Below are positions 1-8,409 of a stretch of DNA of 24,204 bases, piece after piece. Origin of the DNA: a virus; IMG/VR virus record IMGVR_UViG_3300032053_008084, positions 1 to 24,204 of that record, one strand, 5' to 3'. The notes below the pieces were generated by a model, which saw nothing but the letters and a program-made list of their open reading frames with translations, did not search any database and was not told the DNA's origin. How positions within the stretch are numbered: position 1 is the stretch's first letter; each line of letters starts with the position of its first letter. The position numbers were made by a program, and so were the translations under genes.

Positions 1-115
1 CATTGCCGGCAACGCTGTTCGTGGACTGTTTGGATTAAGTCCTCAAAATAATACCCCGACACAATATCATCCAGGATCAAGCCCGTTAACTTTTGGTGCC
101 AGATACGGTTTTTAA
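1..115 (+). CDS. 3' end of an unidentified gene (partial)
   Basis: Only the last 37 codons are in the window. The open frame starts at base 2 and ends at a TAA at 113-115; the frame beginning at base 1 is closed by a TAA at 49-51. The peptide end is rich in Gly, Pro, Asn and Thr and finishes with the residues PLTFGARYGF, a flexible-looking tail. I do not recognise the family. Its place directly upstream of the baseplate hub, interrupted only by an HNH gene, suggests another tail or tape-measure-region protein, but that is inference from position alone. Its stop is 14 bases before the HNH start, so it probably belongs to the same transcript. Confidence 0.6.
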   Translation, partial: IAGNAVRGLFGLSPQNNTPTQYHPGSSPLTFGARYGF

Positions 116-129
116 TTTAGGATAACAAA

Positions 130-870
130 ATGGAAAGAGTTTGCTTGTGTTGTAGAAAAGATATTTCGGAAAAAAGAAGCGATGCCAAATTTTGCTGTAG
201 GGGCTGTAAAGAAAAACATCGAGAAGATAATAATTTAGAAAGACAAAAATATAAAAAAGAATACTCCAAAGAATGGTATGACAAACATAAAAATGATGTT
301 GATTACAAAGATGGACAAAAAAAATATAATCAGGAGTATAATAAATCTGAAAAAGGTATAGAGAAAAGAAAGAAGTATCATTCCAATTGGTACAATAAGC
401 ATAAAGATGAAAGTAGTTTGCGTTGTAAAAAATATCGCGTCGCGCGAGCGGAAGACCTGAAGGAATATAATAAACAGTGGAGATTAGACAACATACAAGA
501 AGAGTCTCTAAAAGACTCTGAGTATGCAAAAAAACATCCTGATAAAATACGTGAAAAATCTAGGCGCCGCCGGGCAAAAAAACTAGAGGTTAACGAAATA
601 TTTACTTCTCAGGATGAACGATTTGTTTATAATTTATTTAATAACGAATGTTTTAATTGCAAAAATAAAGATAATTTATGCATCGATCATGTTCGTCCTC
701 TTTCAAAAGGAAACGCACTTACTGTAAAAAACGCTTGTGTATTGTGTGTTTCGTGTAATTCATCAAAGGGAGATAAGTGTCCCGAAGAGTTTTATACAGA
801 AAGTAGATTTATAGAGTTAATGAATGTTTTAGACACAACAATCAAAGAAAAAATCAAGGAAAATATATAA
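130..870 (+). CDS. Free-standing HNH homing endonuclease
   Basis: This 246-residue protein is a probable DNA-nicking or DNA-cutting HNH endonuclease. The N-terminus has a zinc-knuckle pattern (C5, C8, then C22/C23 and C26). A long Lys/Tyr-rich helical stretch (about residues 35-155) follows, with recurring Y-x-x-x-Y and W-Y-x-K-H-K units, likely a DNA-binding spacer. The C-terminal core is a canonical HNH fold: C174-x2-C177, the D186-H187 catalytic pair in IDHVRPLSKG, N201, and C206-x2-C209-N210 with a following KG. All key residues look intact. The ATG at 130 has an AGGA site at 119-122. The stop TAA (868-870) directly abuts the hub ATG at 871. The hub ribosome binding site lies inside this gene's 3' end, so the two are probably translated together. 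It is most likely a mobile gene inserted in the structural operon. No intron around it is evident. Confidence 0.9.
   Translation: MERVCLCCRKDISEKRSDAKFCCRGCKEKHREDNNLERQKYKKEYSKEWYDKHKNDVDYKDGQKKYNQEYNKSEKGIEKRKKYHSNWYNKHKDESSLRCKKYRVARAEDLKEYNKQWRLDNIQEESLKDSEYAKKHPDKIREKSRRRRAKKLEVNEIFTSQDERFVYNLFNNECFNCKNKDNLCIDHVRPLSKGNALTVKNACVLCVSCNSSKGDKCPEEFYTESRFIELMNVLDTTIKEKIKENI
856..860 (+). promoter_or_regulatory. Ribosome binding site of the hub gene, inside the HNH coding sequence
   Basis: AAGGA sits ten bases before the ATG at 871. It falls within the last codons of the upstream HNH gene, whose TAA immediately precedes the hub start. Hub translation is therefore either coupled to the endonuclease or relies on a site supplied by the inserted gene. 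Confidence 0.6.
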
Positions 871-3800
871 ATGGCAATTTTGTTTGGTTCTGATGTAGGA
901 GTTCAACAAGACAGCTTTGGACAAGTGCTGGATTATTTTAATTCAGAGTACCAAACTATCAAAAATGGTTTGATAAACGCTTTTACAATGAGAATGACAA
1001 CTCCTCCAGCTCCACCAAAAGAAAAAGTATTTGTTGATTCTGGATTCAGCAATGTTCCTGGAACTAGTTTTGTTGGATCTAACTTAAGCAGCGTGGACGA
1101 TATTCAAACTAGACAGGTAACGTCACAAGAACCGGTTTTAACATTGTATATAAAAAAGCGAGCATTCCGGGCGCTTAGAAACGAAAATGACTTAAAGTTT
1201 TTTGATAGTGGAGAAAAACTATTCCTCCGCGCCACCAAAATATTATTCGAAAACAAATGTCAGCAAATAGCAGCCTATGAAGCTTTAACAAAGGCGTCAT
1301 CTCTGCTAAACGAAGAGTCTAGTTTGGACTATGACCGTATCGCGTCCATTGTGACAGTTTTAAAAGAGTATCTGGACAGTTCACAGCAATTATCTTTTTC
1401 TCAAATTGAGTCGCTTCTAGAGTTTTCTGGTGTTGGTGTTTCGTCGGCACTAGCCAAAGCAAACGACATTATTACACAAGCGCGTGCTGATAGCGAGTAT
1501 TGGTCATCTATGATAATTGGTCTAGAAGAGCTTCAAAACAAGGCTGGTAGCTTGAGACATGCCACTAGAACAAACTGGGTTGTTGATATTAATCAACCAG
1601 ATGCATTTTTGGTTGGAAGAGGAAGCGGAGTAATAGAGTTAACAATGGTTACCGATTTAAACACATCTTTGTCATTAGACGGATCTGTTGGAACTATTGG
1701 TTTTACAATGCAGGATCCCTATAATTTAACCAAAATTACCTCGGATGAAATAGAGGTTGCTTTGTCTGCCGCACAGGCGGAGCTGGATTATCCTCAGAGA
1801 ACGCGTAGTTATTTGGGACCACAGGCGTATCTGGATACAGCCCAAAGACTTGATGGACAATTAAAGAGTTTGAGAAAAGATAGGATAGCAAATGCTTTTG
1901 GCCTAGGGCAAAACTCTGGAAACGCCATATTGGGTGGAACAGATAATACTGAAATTATATTTGAGATAAACTTGTCTTCTTCCGCCAGTAATAAAGTAAC
2001 GGCTAGCATTGGAGATGGCGCTTCTTTTAATGAGAATAATTTCAGAATTGCTTTATTGCAACTTCCGATAGAACAACAATTAACACCAGAAGAAAATGAT
2101 TTGGTAATTAAGATATTTTTTAATCTAGAAGGATATGTTGCCGATCTAACAAGGCTAAACGCCACCTATATAGAAAACAATAATAGTTATGATACTATTC
2201 ACGCCAGAAGAAACCTAAGAGTTCATTATCTTGGAAAAACAATTGTTCAGCCCATGGACTCCGTAAATGTTTATATTCGAGGAAACACTTTCAAACAAGA
2301 TGAGTTAATTGGGCCGCTTAGTTCTTTTTTAAACAATTCTCCGTTTTTGCGAAATTTTGAACAAAACGATAAAGTTTCTGATGCCATGCTAGAGGAAGAA
2401 ATGAAGGCCATGGGAATAGATGGGTTAGACATACCTGTTGAAATTTACAGAACTCTTAGAACAGACAGTCTAATGAGAAACGCCGGAACCCATGTGTTTG
2501 GCGGAATTATCACGACCGTTTCGGAAGATTATTCTGCAGATAATGGAACCTACACAACACAAGTTAGTGGCGCAAGCAACATGCAGTGGTTAGAGATGTC
2601 AAGAGTTAATCGCGCTCCCAGTCTAGACCAAACTCAGGGTTTGCTGGAAGACCCGCTTACACCGTTTGATATTAAAGTTGATGAAGCAACAGGTTTGCCT
2701 TTAGACAACCCACAGCTTAACAAGGCTACGCAATTTTTTATGGACAATGATGTTATTAACTTCAACAGTGGTACCAATACTGGAGATAAATTCAGCACCA
2801 ACACGCATGTGCAGGATTACTTAACAAACGGAGATGGAACCACTATACCCCAATACAAACACGCCCCAGGCGTAGTTTATAAGTGGAAACAAGGAATAAT
2901 TGTTGCAACCAGAAATGTTAACTTGAAAACTTCTTTAGGAGATCAAGAAGACCAGACACAAAAATTACAAAGAGAAATGGGCATGACAGTAATCAATGAT
3001 CCTTTTTCTGGACAAGATGCGGCAGATATAGTTAGCGTTTTAGTAACCGGATACCCCCACAATTACGAGTCTTTTTATGAAAACGCCATGTCTGTTGGAA
3101 CGTTTAACAATAATGTTCAGTCTAATTCTCCAGAAAGCTATTTTCATTCGTTTTTTGATATAAATCGTTCTCAGAATAGAGCTTTTGGAAATTTTCAGCC
3201 GTTTAAAACAATTCGTGTTGATCCAAAAGCACTTCATGCCCGTTTAAGTGAACAAAATTATTTACAGAATACTTCTAAAGAATTAAATAAACTGAGAGTT
3301 GATTTAGCCAAACTCCAAGACCAGAGGTTCGTTTTAGGCAAAAGCGTAGAAGAAAGCACTGCCATTCAAGGAACAGAGGCTGGTAACGCTCTTACTGACA
3401 AGCAAATAAAGCAACAAATAGAGCTAAATAGGGTTTTAACTAGTTTAGATAACAGAATTAAGTATTCAACAAGTCAAATAAACGAAAAATCCAAAAAATT
3501 TAAGGAGAGCGCCTCGGCCGCCCCAACAAAGGGACTAAGACTGTATGGAACAGATTTTGCTTTAGATTTTGGTGGAAGCAATGCGGAGTCAGAAAGTGAG
3601 AGCATGAAAGAAAAATTTAAGCGTTTGTGGCTTCGAAACACTATCTTGCAGTTTAGGCCACAATATGACTGTAGGTTAAACTTTGATACTAATTTGTTTA
3701 TTGTTGGAGAAGAATACGATAAAGACCTAGACATTGAGGCTTTTGTTGTAAACATGTCTCAAAATATAAGCTTGTGGGAGAGTCAGTTTAAAAGCCCAAG

Positions 3801-5595
3801 AGATATTTGTTCATTGGTTGCCAAAACTTTAGATTTTGAGTTTTTTTGCGACGCGCAAGGACATTTGCAGTTTCGTCCACCCAGATATAATAAAGTTCCA
3901 CTATCTTTATTGCTTAAATTGTTTTTATTGGATAATAGAGAGGGAAGAAAATTATATCCACCATTTTTGTCAAGTTTGTTTAAATCTAGAAGCAAAAATG
4001 TTGTTGATGAGTTAGAAATAGTTGATTTAAATATTGATATTGAGTCCGCCCTCCTTGGGACACAGTTTGCTGATAATGACGTTTCGTTAATAAAAAGTGT
4101 GGTCGGAACTCTTGGCCCAGAGTCTATTTCAACCGAAAGTGTCAGGGCTCCTTCTGATTTAAAAGTTCGTGGTTTAGCGAAATTTATTTTGGACACCCGT
4201 TCCACCCTTCGTTCTAAAACTGGCGGGGCCGGTGTTGATCCCGCTTCCGACAATGATATTACTGCAATTGAAAAAGAAATAATCGACATCAACAGTCCCC
4301 CAAATATGTCCACTAACCGATTAAAGCATATAAGTCAACTAGCGCAACTGGTTAGTCATAAGGAGAGATTAGAAGATTCTAAAAGAAAACTTGACCAACA
4401 GGCAAATACTTATGATGTTACCATGCCGGCTGGCGGAATTGGAAATAACCCAAGTCCAGATATGATAAGTCCGTTTTCGGATTTAATAGAAGATGATTTT
4501 AATGATTATCTTGGACCAAATTCGTCTAAACGTTTCATAATATATGATGATCAAATAATACGTTCTAATTTTACAGAAAGTTGTGATAACGTTATTTGTA
4601 GAGTGGATGTAAATGGCGAACAAGATTTGATTGGAGAAGGGCCCGGCTCCATTGGCCAGATTCCGGTCTTGTGGGCCGGCGCGACCGATTTTGATTTATG
4701 GAGACAGTATGGATATAGGTCTGATGGCGGAATCAGTCGGCCGTTCTTTAAAAACGCTGAAACGCAATGCGCTCCGTATGCCATGATGTTGTTAAATCAA
4801 AATCGCAAAAAGGCCGTGAAGGGGTCAGTGACACTGTGTGGAAACGAGTACTATCAGTTGGGAGACGTGGTATACATAAACTCAAGAGATACTCTTTATT
4901 ATGTAACATCCGTGTCTCATGCCTTTTCTTATGCCGGATCTTTTACGACTACACTTGCGTTGGAAATGGGACACCCGCTAGGAGAATACATTCCAACACC
5001 CCTCGATGTTATTGGAAAAGGAATCATTAAAACTCAAAGAAAATTCAACAAGGTTATGTCCTCTCGACAAACTGCTGGGAAACAACTAGGAAGACATTTG
5101 GCGACAATAATATTTCCAAATACAGTATCAGACTCTGGAGAGCAGGTTTCTATGATGTCTGGGGATTTTGCTAGCTTTAATGTAAATGAAATAAAAAACG
5201 CTTTATCTATAGCTTCTTTATATCTAGGAGAAAACAAAGCTGAGTCTTATCCCAAAATAGAGGTTAGGGGTTTTACAACAAATGAAGATAATAACGATAA
5301 AGTTTTACAACGAATTGATGCCGTAATTAATATATTAAAGTGCCCTGCCGGAAAATTTTCTCAAACAAGTGGTACTTTTGCAAAATTAAATAGAAAATAT
5401 TTTAATATGGCAATACAAGATAAACAGTTTAATTATCCCAGCACTGAACCTGTTTTAATAACAGGAGATATGAATGAATCAAAAAATTCTTTAAGGTGTC
5501 CAAAAGAAGAGGTTTTTAGTTTAGTTGGGCAAAACATAGAAAATATTGAAAATATAATTGAAATAGTATTGGTTTTCAAGGATCCCGAAAAATGA
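871..5595 (+). CDS. Baseplate hub / tail-tip structural protein, very large
   Basis: This 1574-residue protein is the likely baseplate hub, the ring that carries the central spike. An N-terminal region holds a conserved-looking virion-type segment (W236 onward, DINQPDAFLVGRGSG). A coiled-coil candidate spans about 804-880 and a second helical stretch about 1128-1182. The most diagnostic part is at 1310-1382: an AMMLLNQNRKKAVKGSVTLC segment, then YQLGDVVYINSRDTLYYVTS (1328 onward), SHAFSYAGSFTTTL and PTPLDVIG (1375-1382). That pattern resembles hub proteins of large contractile-tailed phages, functional analogues of T4 gp27 and of late-control D proteins. A further 192 residues follow, an unusual extension. 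The ATG at 871 follows an AAGGA at 856-860. The TGA stop overlaps the next HNH gene (ATGA). The hub call rests on pattern memory of the C-terminal motif and on the spike gene downstream; the role of the N-terminal two thirds is not assigned. Confidence 0.75.
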   Translation: MAILFGSDVGVQQDSFGQVLDYFNSEYQTIKNGLINAFTMRMTTPPAPPKEKVFVDSGFSNVPGTSFVGSNLSSVDDIQTRQVTSQEPVLTLYIKKRAFRALRNENDLKFFDSGEKLFLRATKILFENKCQQIAAYEALTKASSLLNEESSLDYDRIASIVTVLKEYLDSSQQLSFSQIESLLEFSGVGVSSALAKANDIITQARADSEYWSSMIIGLEELQNKAGSLRHATRTNWVVDINQPDAFLVGRGSGVIELTMVTDLNTSLSLDGSVGTIGFTMQDPYNLTKITSDEIEVALSAAQAELDYPQRTRSYLGPQAYLDTAQRLDGQLKSLRKDRIANAFGLGQNSGNAILGGTDNTEIIFEINLSSSASNKVTASIGDGASFNENNFRIALLQLPIEQQLTPEENDLVIKIFFNLEGYVADLTRLNATYIENNNSYDTIHARRNLRVHYLGKTIVQPMDSVNVYIRGNTFKQDELIGPLSSFLNNSPFLRNFEQNDKVSDAMLEEEMKAMGIDGLDIPVEIYRTLRTDSLMRNAGTHVFGGIITTVSEDYSADNGTYTTQVSGASNMQWLEMSRVNRAPSLDQTQGLLEDPLTPFDIKVDEATGLPLDNPQLNKATQFFMDNDVINFNSGTNTGDKFSTNTHVQDYLTNGDGTTIPQYKHAPGVVYKWKQGIIVATRNVNLKTSLGDQEDQTQKLQREMGMTVINDPFSGQDAADIVSVLVTGYPHNYESFYENAMSVGTFNNNVQSNSPESYFHSFFDINRSQNRAFGNFQPFKTIRVDPKALHARLSEQNYLQNTSKELNKLRVDLAKLQDQRFVLGKSVEESTAIQGTEAGNALTDKQIKQQIELNRVLTSLDNRIKYSTSQINEKSKKFKESASAAPTKGLRLYGTDFALDFGGSNAESESESMKEKFKRLWLRNTILQFRPQYDCRLNFDTNLFIVGEEYDKDLDIEAFVVNMSQNISLWESQFKSPRDICSLVAKTLDFEFFCDAQGHLQFRPPRYNKVPLSLLLKLFLLDNREGRKLYPPFLSSLFKSRSKNVVDELEIVDLNIDIESALLGTQFADNDVSLIKSVVGTLGPESISTESVRAPSDLKVRGLAKFILDTRSTLRSKTGGAGVDPASDNDITAIEKEIIDINSPPNMSTNRLKHISQLAQLVSHKERLEDSKRKLDQQANTYDVTMPAGGIGNNPSPDMISPFSDLIEDDFNDYLGPNSSKRFIIYDDQIIRSNFTESCDNVICRVDVNGEQDLIGEGPGSIGQIPVLWAGATDFDLWRQYGYRSDGGISRPFFKNAETQCAPYAMMLLNQNRKKAVKGSVTLCGNEYYQLGDVVYINSRDTLYYVTSVSHAFSYAGSFTTTLALEMGHPLGEYIPTPLDVIGKGIIKTQRKFNKVMSSRQTAGKQLGRHLATIIFPNTVSDSGEQVSMMSGDFASFNVNEIKNALSIASLYLGENKAESYPKIEVRGFTTNEDNNDKVLQRIDAVINILKCPAGKFSQTSGTFAKLNRKYFNMAIQDKQFNYPSTEPVLITGDMNESKNSLRCPKEEVFSLVGQNIENIENIIEIVLVFKDPEK

Positions 5596-6317
5596 GCAGA
5601 ATTAATTTATTAAAATTTAATAAAACAAAACTGTGCGGCGGTCCGTGCGGGTGCGGAAAAGAAAAAACACTTAACGAGTTTTGTGTAAAAACTGGGCAAT
5701 GCAAGGAATGCAGAAAAATATATATGAAAAAATACAGAGAAGATAACAAAGAATATATAAAAAAACAAAGAAAAGAGTTTAGAGATTCTCACAAAAAAGA
5801 AATAAAAGCATATATGTCGTGCTATAGACAAACTCCTTTAGCAAAAGAGTCAAAAAAAATTCATGATAAGCTATATTATGACAATAATAAGACAAAAATT
5901 AAAATATATAAACAATATTATTCCAAGAAAAACAAAAATAAAATAAATGAAAACATGAGAAAAAAAAGAAATAATAATATAAATTTTAAAATTTCTTGTT
6001 CTTTGCGTAGCCGTTTGAACGAGGCTCTTAAACGTAATTTTAAAACCGGCTCTGCCGTTAGAGACATGGGATGCTCTATAGAGATGTTAAGGATTCATCT
6101 TGAGTCTAAATTTTATCAGAACAGTGAAACTGAAGAAAAAATGACATGGAACAATTATGGACGCCTGTGGCACATAGATCATGTTATTCCACTGTCCACT
6201 CTAGATTTAAAAGATGAGGATCAGTTTTATAGAGCCTGTCACTACACCAACTTACAGCCACTTTGGGTTAAAGAAAATTTAGAAAAACACAATAATTCTT
6301 TATGGGATTGGGAGTAA
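5592..6317 (+). CDS. Second HNH-type homing endonuclease (WHIDH / HYTNLQPLW class)
   Basis: This 241-residue protein belongs to a different HNH subgroup from the upstream one. The N-terminus has a zinc-ribbon-like cluster (C15, C19, C21, C31, C37, C40). Residues about 41-130 are extremely Lys/Tyr/Asn-rich and probably helical. A conserved central part (NFKISCSLRSRLNEALKRNF) leads to the catalytic region W193-H194-I195-D196-H197 and H217-Y-T-N220-L-Q-P-L-W225 with N229 and K232, the usual signature of this phage HNH class. The start is translationally coupled: its ATG overlaps the hub TGA by the ATGA arrangement, with AAGGA at 5578-5582. The stretch 5800-5990 is markedly A-rich compared with the flanking structural genes, consistent with separate ancestry. 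It ends three bases before the spike ATG. All key residues are present, so it is probably active. Confidence 0.9.
   Translation: MSRINLLKFNKTKLCGGPCGCGKEKTLNEFCVKTGQCKECRKIYMKKYREDNKEYIKKQRKEFRDSHKKEIKAYMSCYRQTPLAKESKKIHDKLYYDNNKTKIKIYKQYYSKKNKNKINENMRKKRNNNINFKISCSLRSRLNEALKRNFKTGSAVRDMGCSIEMLRIHLESKFYQNSETEEKMTWNNYGRLWHIDHVIPLSTLDLKDEDQFYRACHYTNLQPLWVKENLEKHNNSLWDWE
6310..6314 (+). promoter_or_regulatory. Ribosome binding site of the spike gene, inside the second HNH coding sequence
   Basis: GGGAG occupies the final Trp-Glu codons of the HNH gene, six bases before the ATG at 6321. As with the other HNH gene, the downstream structural gene's ribosome binding site lies within the endonuclease coding sequence. 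Confidence 0.6.
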
Positions 6318-6320
6318 TAC

Positions 6321-8399
6321 ATGGCACGTATACCTGGCGGTTATTCTGTCCGTTTGGCCATAATTGTGAAAGTATACAAGACACAGGTGGAGTGTCGTTA
6401 TTTGGATCGCGAGGGAGAACACAATATTCGTTGTCCCATTCCTCACCCATGTGCCGGAACAGGTACAGGTATTTTTGTTGGTTTTCAGAAAAACACAAAA
6501 GTTCTTATTGCCATGGCGCCGCAAGAACAACCTTATATAGTGGCAATTATTCCTGAGCATGGTTATTATTTTGACCAGAGTGGGGTGTCTGATAGCTCTG
6601 TTGACGTATCTCCATACCCTGACATTAAGCCAGGAGAGATTAGTTTAAAAGGAAAAAATAGTAGTATAGATTTGACCACAAACAGTGTTTGTTTAGATTG
6701 TGGGGCCGGAGAAAACGGGGTAGATTTGGAAATATCTAGATTGTCTAAAGCGATGTTTGTTAGGACAAGTAATTTATATTCATTTAGCGAAGCGGGAAGA
6801 AAAACTGAAGGAGTTGTTAGAAGAGACAAGGGCGACGTAGAGGACCCAAATGACACAAAGACGTTGGATTTTTTAAGCGGCATTGCTTATGATTCTATAT
6901 TAGTTGATATCGGCAGATCTCCAGAAGACGAGGTTAGTCTAAGAAGCAGTATGGTTTCTAAACTAACAATAAGAAACCCAGCATTGGTTGAGAAAAGAGA
7001 TATAACGTATGAGTTTGCTGATAGTTTCGGCGTCAGAGATATTGAAAGCGAGTCAAGCGCGACAACTCTAATAAATCAAAATAATATCAATGAAAGCTCT
7101 AATAATATTGTTGTAAATCCGTCGCATAGAGAAAATAGACGAACCGATTCTTTGGACTTGAATTTAAGAAACTTTAATCATTTAATAGAAAAAACAGAAG
7201 GTACCGTTGTAGATATATATGGCAATGTTCTAGATATAAACAGACACAAGATAACTATACCGGAATTAGAAACTATTAATACAAAAGATGCGGCCTCTCA
7301 TGGTCTCAAAAGACTATATAGTTATTTGCGCAGATCTGTTAAATATCATTTTGAAATCAATGCGAGAAAAGATGTTCCTGATACCAATTTGCCCACCAAG
7401 ATTAAAAATACTTTATATAATGCGACAGAACATGGCAGATGGAGCGTTGATGTTGACGGTGAAGGATTAACAAAAATAAATATTCCAGCTTCGTCTGAAA
7501 CCGGAAATATACCCGTTCTTGGAAGATATATTGTATCTCGTCCAGAAACAAATCCTGCCCAAGGGCAATTTAAAGACCCGCAAAAACAAGATGTAAGATT
7601 GTTGCCATTTGGATATAAGACCATAACCAATGGTGTGGCAAGTTTTTCCGGCCCAACCATTGTGGATAAAGAATACGTTCCAATTACGGTTGATGGGTAT
7701 GTGGCCGCCGGAACAGCTCATCATGATATTGTTGCTATAGCTCCATCGATATTTAAAAGCGGAGAGTTAAAAAGCCCTGATCCCATTAATAGTTCTGCGT
7801 CGGTTGGCCCGGTTACAACTAAGCTTTATAACACAATACTTCCGCTACAAGAAAACAATTATCAGACAAACCCCCAAGCAAATGCTGGAGGAAGAAGTCT
7901 TCACGCTAACTTTGACGGAAGTGCCGAGGTATCAGTTGGGGCAGATACCGCTGATAGAAAATCTTTAGTAATCGACTTGGCTGGCGGGATTGTTTCTCAT
8001 TATGGAAGAGATAGAAATGGGAGAAGCGTGATACATCAAACAGACGGGGACGTTATAATACAAATTGGCGGAAAAGGAATAACTGGAGACAAAAGATTTA
8101 CTGCCTCCAGCGACACTAATGACAGACCTGGAAGAATCGAAATACACCTAAACAGACCAGGCAAAGAAAGTCATAAAATTATTATAGATGAATATGGAAT
8201 GACCATAGATATACAAGGAAATATTGCCCTCAAGTCTGTTGGTGATTTTTCAATTTCCGCGGGCGGAAAGCTATTGTTAAATGGTGACAAAATACACACT
8301 TATGGAATAGCAGGCACTACTCCAGTAGATAAAAAAGGCAATATTACTCCAGGAAACACAGAGAGATTTATATCAAGATGCGGACGAACAATAGATTAA
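6321..8399 (+). CDS. Baseplate central spike protein (gp5/gpV-like)
   Basis: This 692-residue protein is probably the membrane-piercing spike below the hub. Residues about 8-90 form a beta-rich segment compatible with the OB-fold found in gpV and gp5 spikes (the VRLAIIVKVYKTQVECRYLD strand pair, then glycine-rich turns). A long central region (about 95-545) has no family I can name. The C-terminal part (551-670) shows repeating short beta strands with Gly/Asp turns: IDLAGGIVSHYGRDRNGRSV, DGDVIIQIGGKG, HKIIIDEYGMTIDIQGNIAL (618 onward) and GDFSISAGGKLLLNGDKI. This is typical of the triple beta-helix needle in VgrG/gp5-type proteins. There is no lysozyme domain. The ATG at 6321 is set by GGGAG at 6310-6314. 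Its place after the hub gene supports the call. It is much longer than a minimal gpV spike because of the central region. Confidence 0.75.
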   Translation: MARIPGGYSVRLAIIVKVYKTQVECRYLDREGEHNIRCPIPHPCAGTGTGIFVGFQKNTKVLIAMAPQEQPYIVAIIPEHGYYFDQSGVSDSSVDVSPYPDIKPGEISLKGKNSSIDLTTNSVCLDCGAGENGVDLEISRLSKAMFVRTSNLYSFSEAGRKTEGVVRRDKGDVEDPNDTKTLDFLSGIAYDSILVDIGRSPEDEVSLRSSMVSKLTIRNPALVEKRDITYEFADSFGVRDIESESSATTLINQNNINESSNNIVVNPSHRENRRTDSLDLNLRNFNHLIEKTEGTVVDIYGNVLDINRHKITIPELETINTKDAASHGLKRLYSYLRRSVKYHFEINARKDVPDTNLPTKIKNTLYNATEHGRWSVDVDGEGLTKINIPASSETGNIPVLGRYIVSRPETNPAQGQFKDPQKQDVRLLPFGYKTITNGVASFSGPTIVDKEYVPITVDGYVAAGTAHHDIVAIAPSIFKSGELKSPDPINSSASVGPVTTKLYNTILPLQENNYQTNPQANAGGRSLHANFDGSAEVSVGADTADRKSLVIDLAGGIVSHYGRDRNGRSVIHQTDGDVIIQIGGKGITGDKRFTASSDTNDRPGRIEIHLNRPGKESHKIIIDEYGMTIDIQGNIALKSVGDFSISAGGKLLLNGDKIHTYGIAGTTPVDKKGNITPGNTERFISRCGRTID

Positions 8400-8409
8400 A
8401 GGAAACAAT

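Noticed and set aside
3783-4313. 176-codon minus-strand ORF opposite the hub gene
   Set aside because: It mirrors a strongly coding + strand frame, has no plausible family features, and all supported genes run on the + strand. The same applies to the other antisense ORFs in the window.
4767-5030. 87-codon + strand ORF inside the hub gene
   Set aside because: It lies wholly in another frame of a well-supported coding region that carries the diagnostic hub motif, and its product has no recognisable features.
1-6317. Group I intron or intein hosting the HNH genes
   Set aside because: The HNH genes start and stop exactly at neighbouring gene boundaries, the hub frame is continuous on its own, and I saw no intein splice-junction pattern (Cys/Ser start, His-Asn end) within the hub.
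6302-6556. 84-codon + strand ORF at the start of the spike gene
   Set aside because: Out-of-frame overlap with the spike start; the spike frame has the ribosome binding site and the expected N-terminal beta segment.
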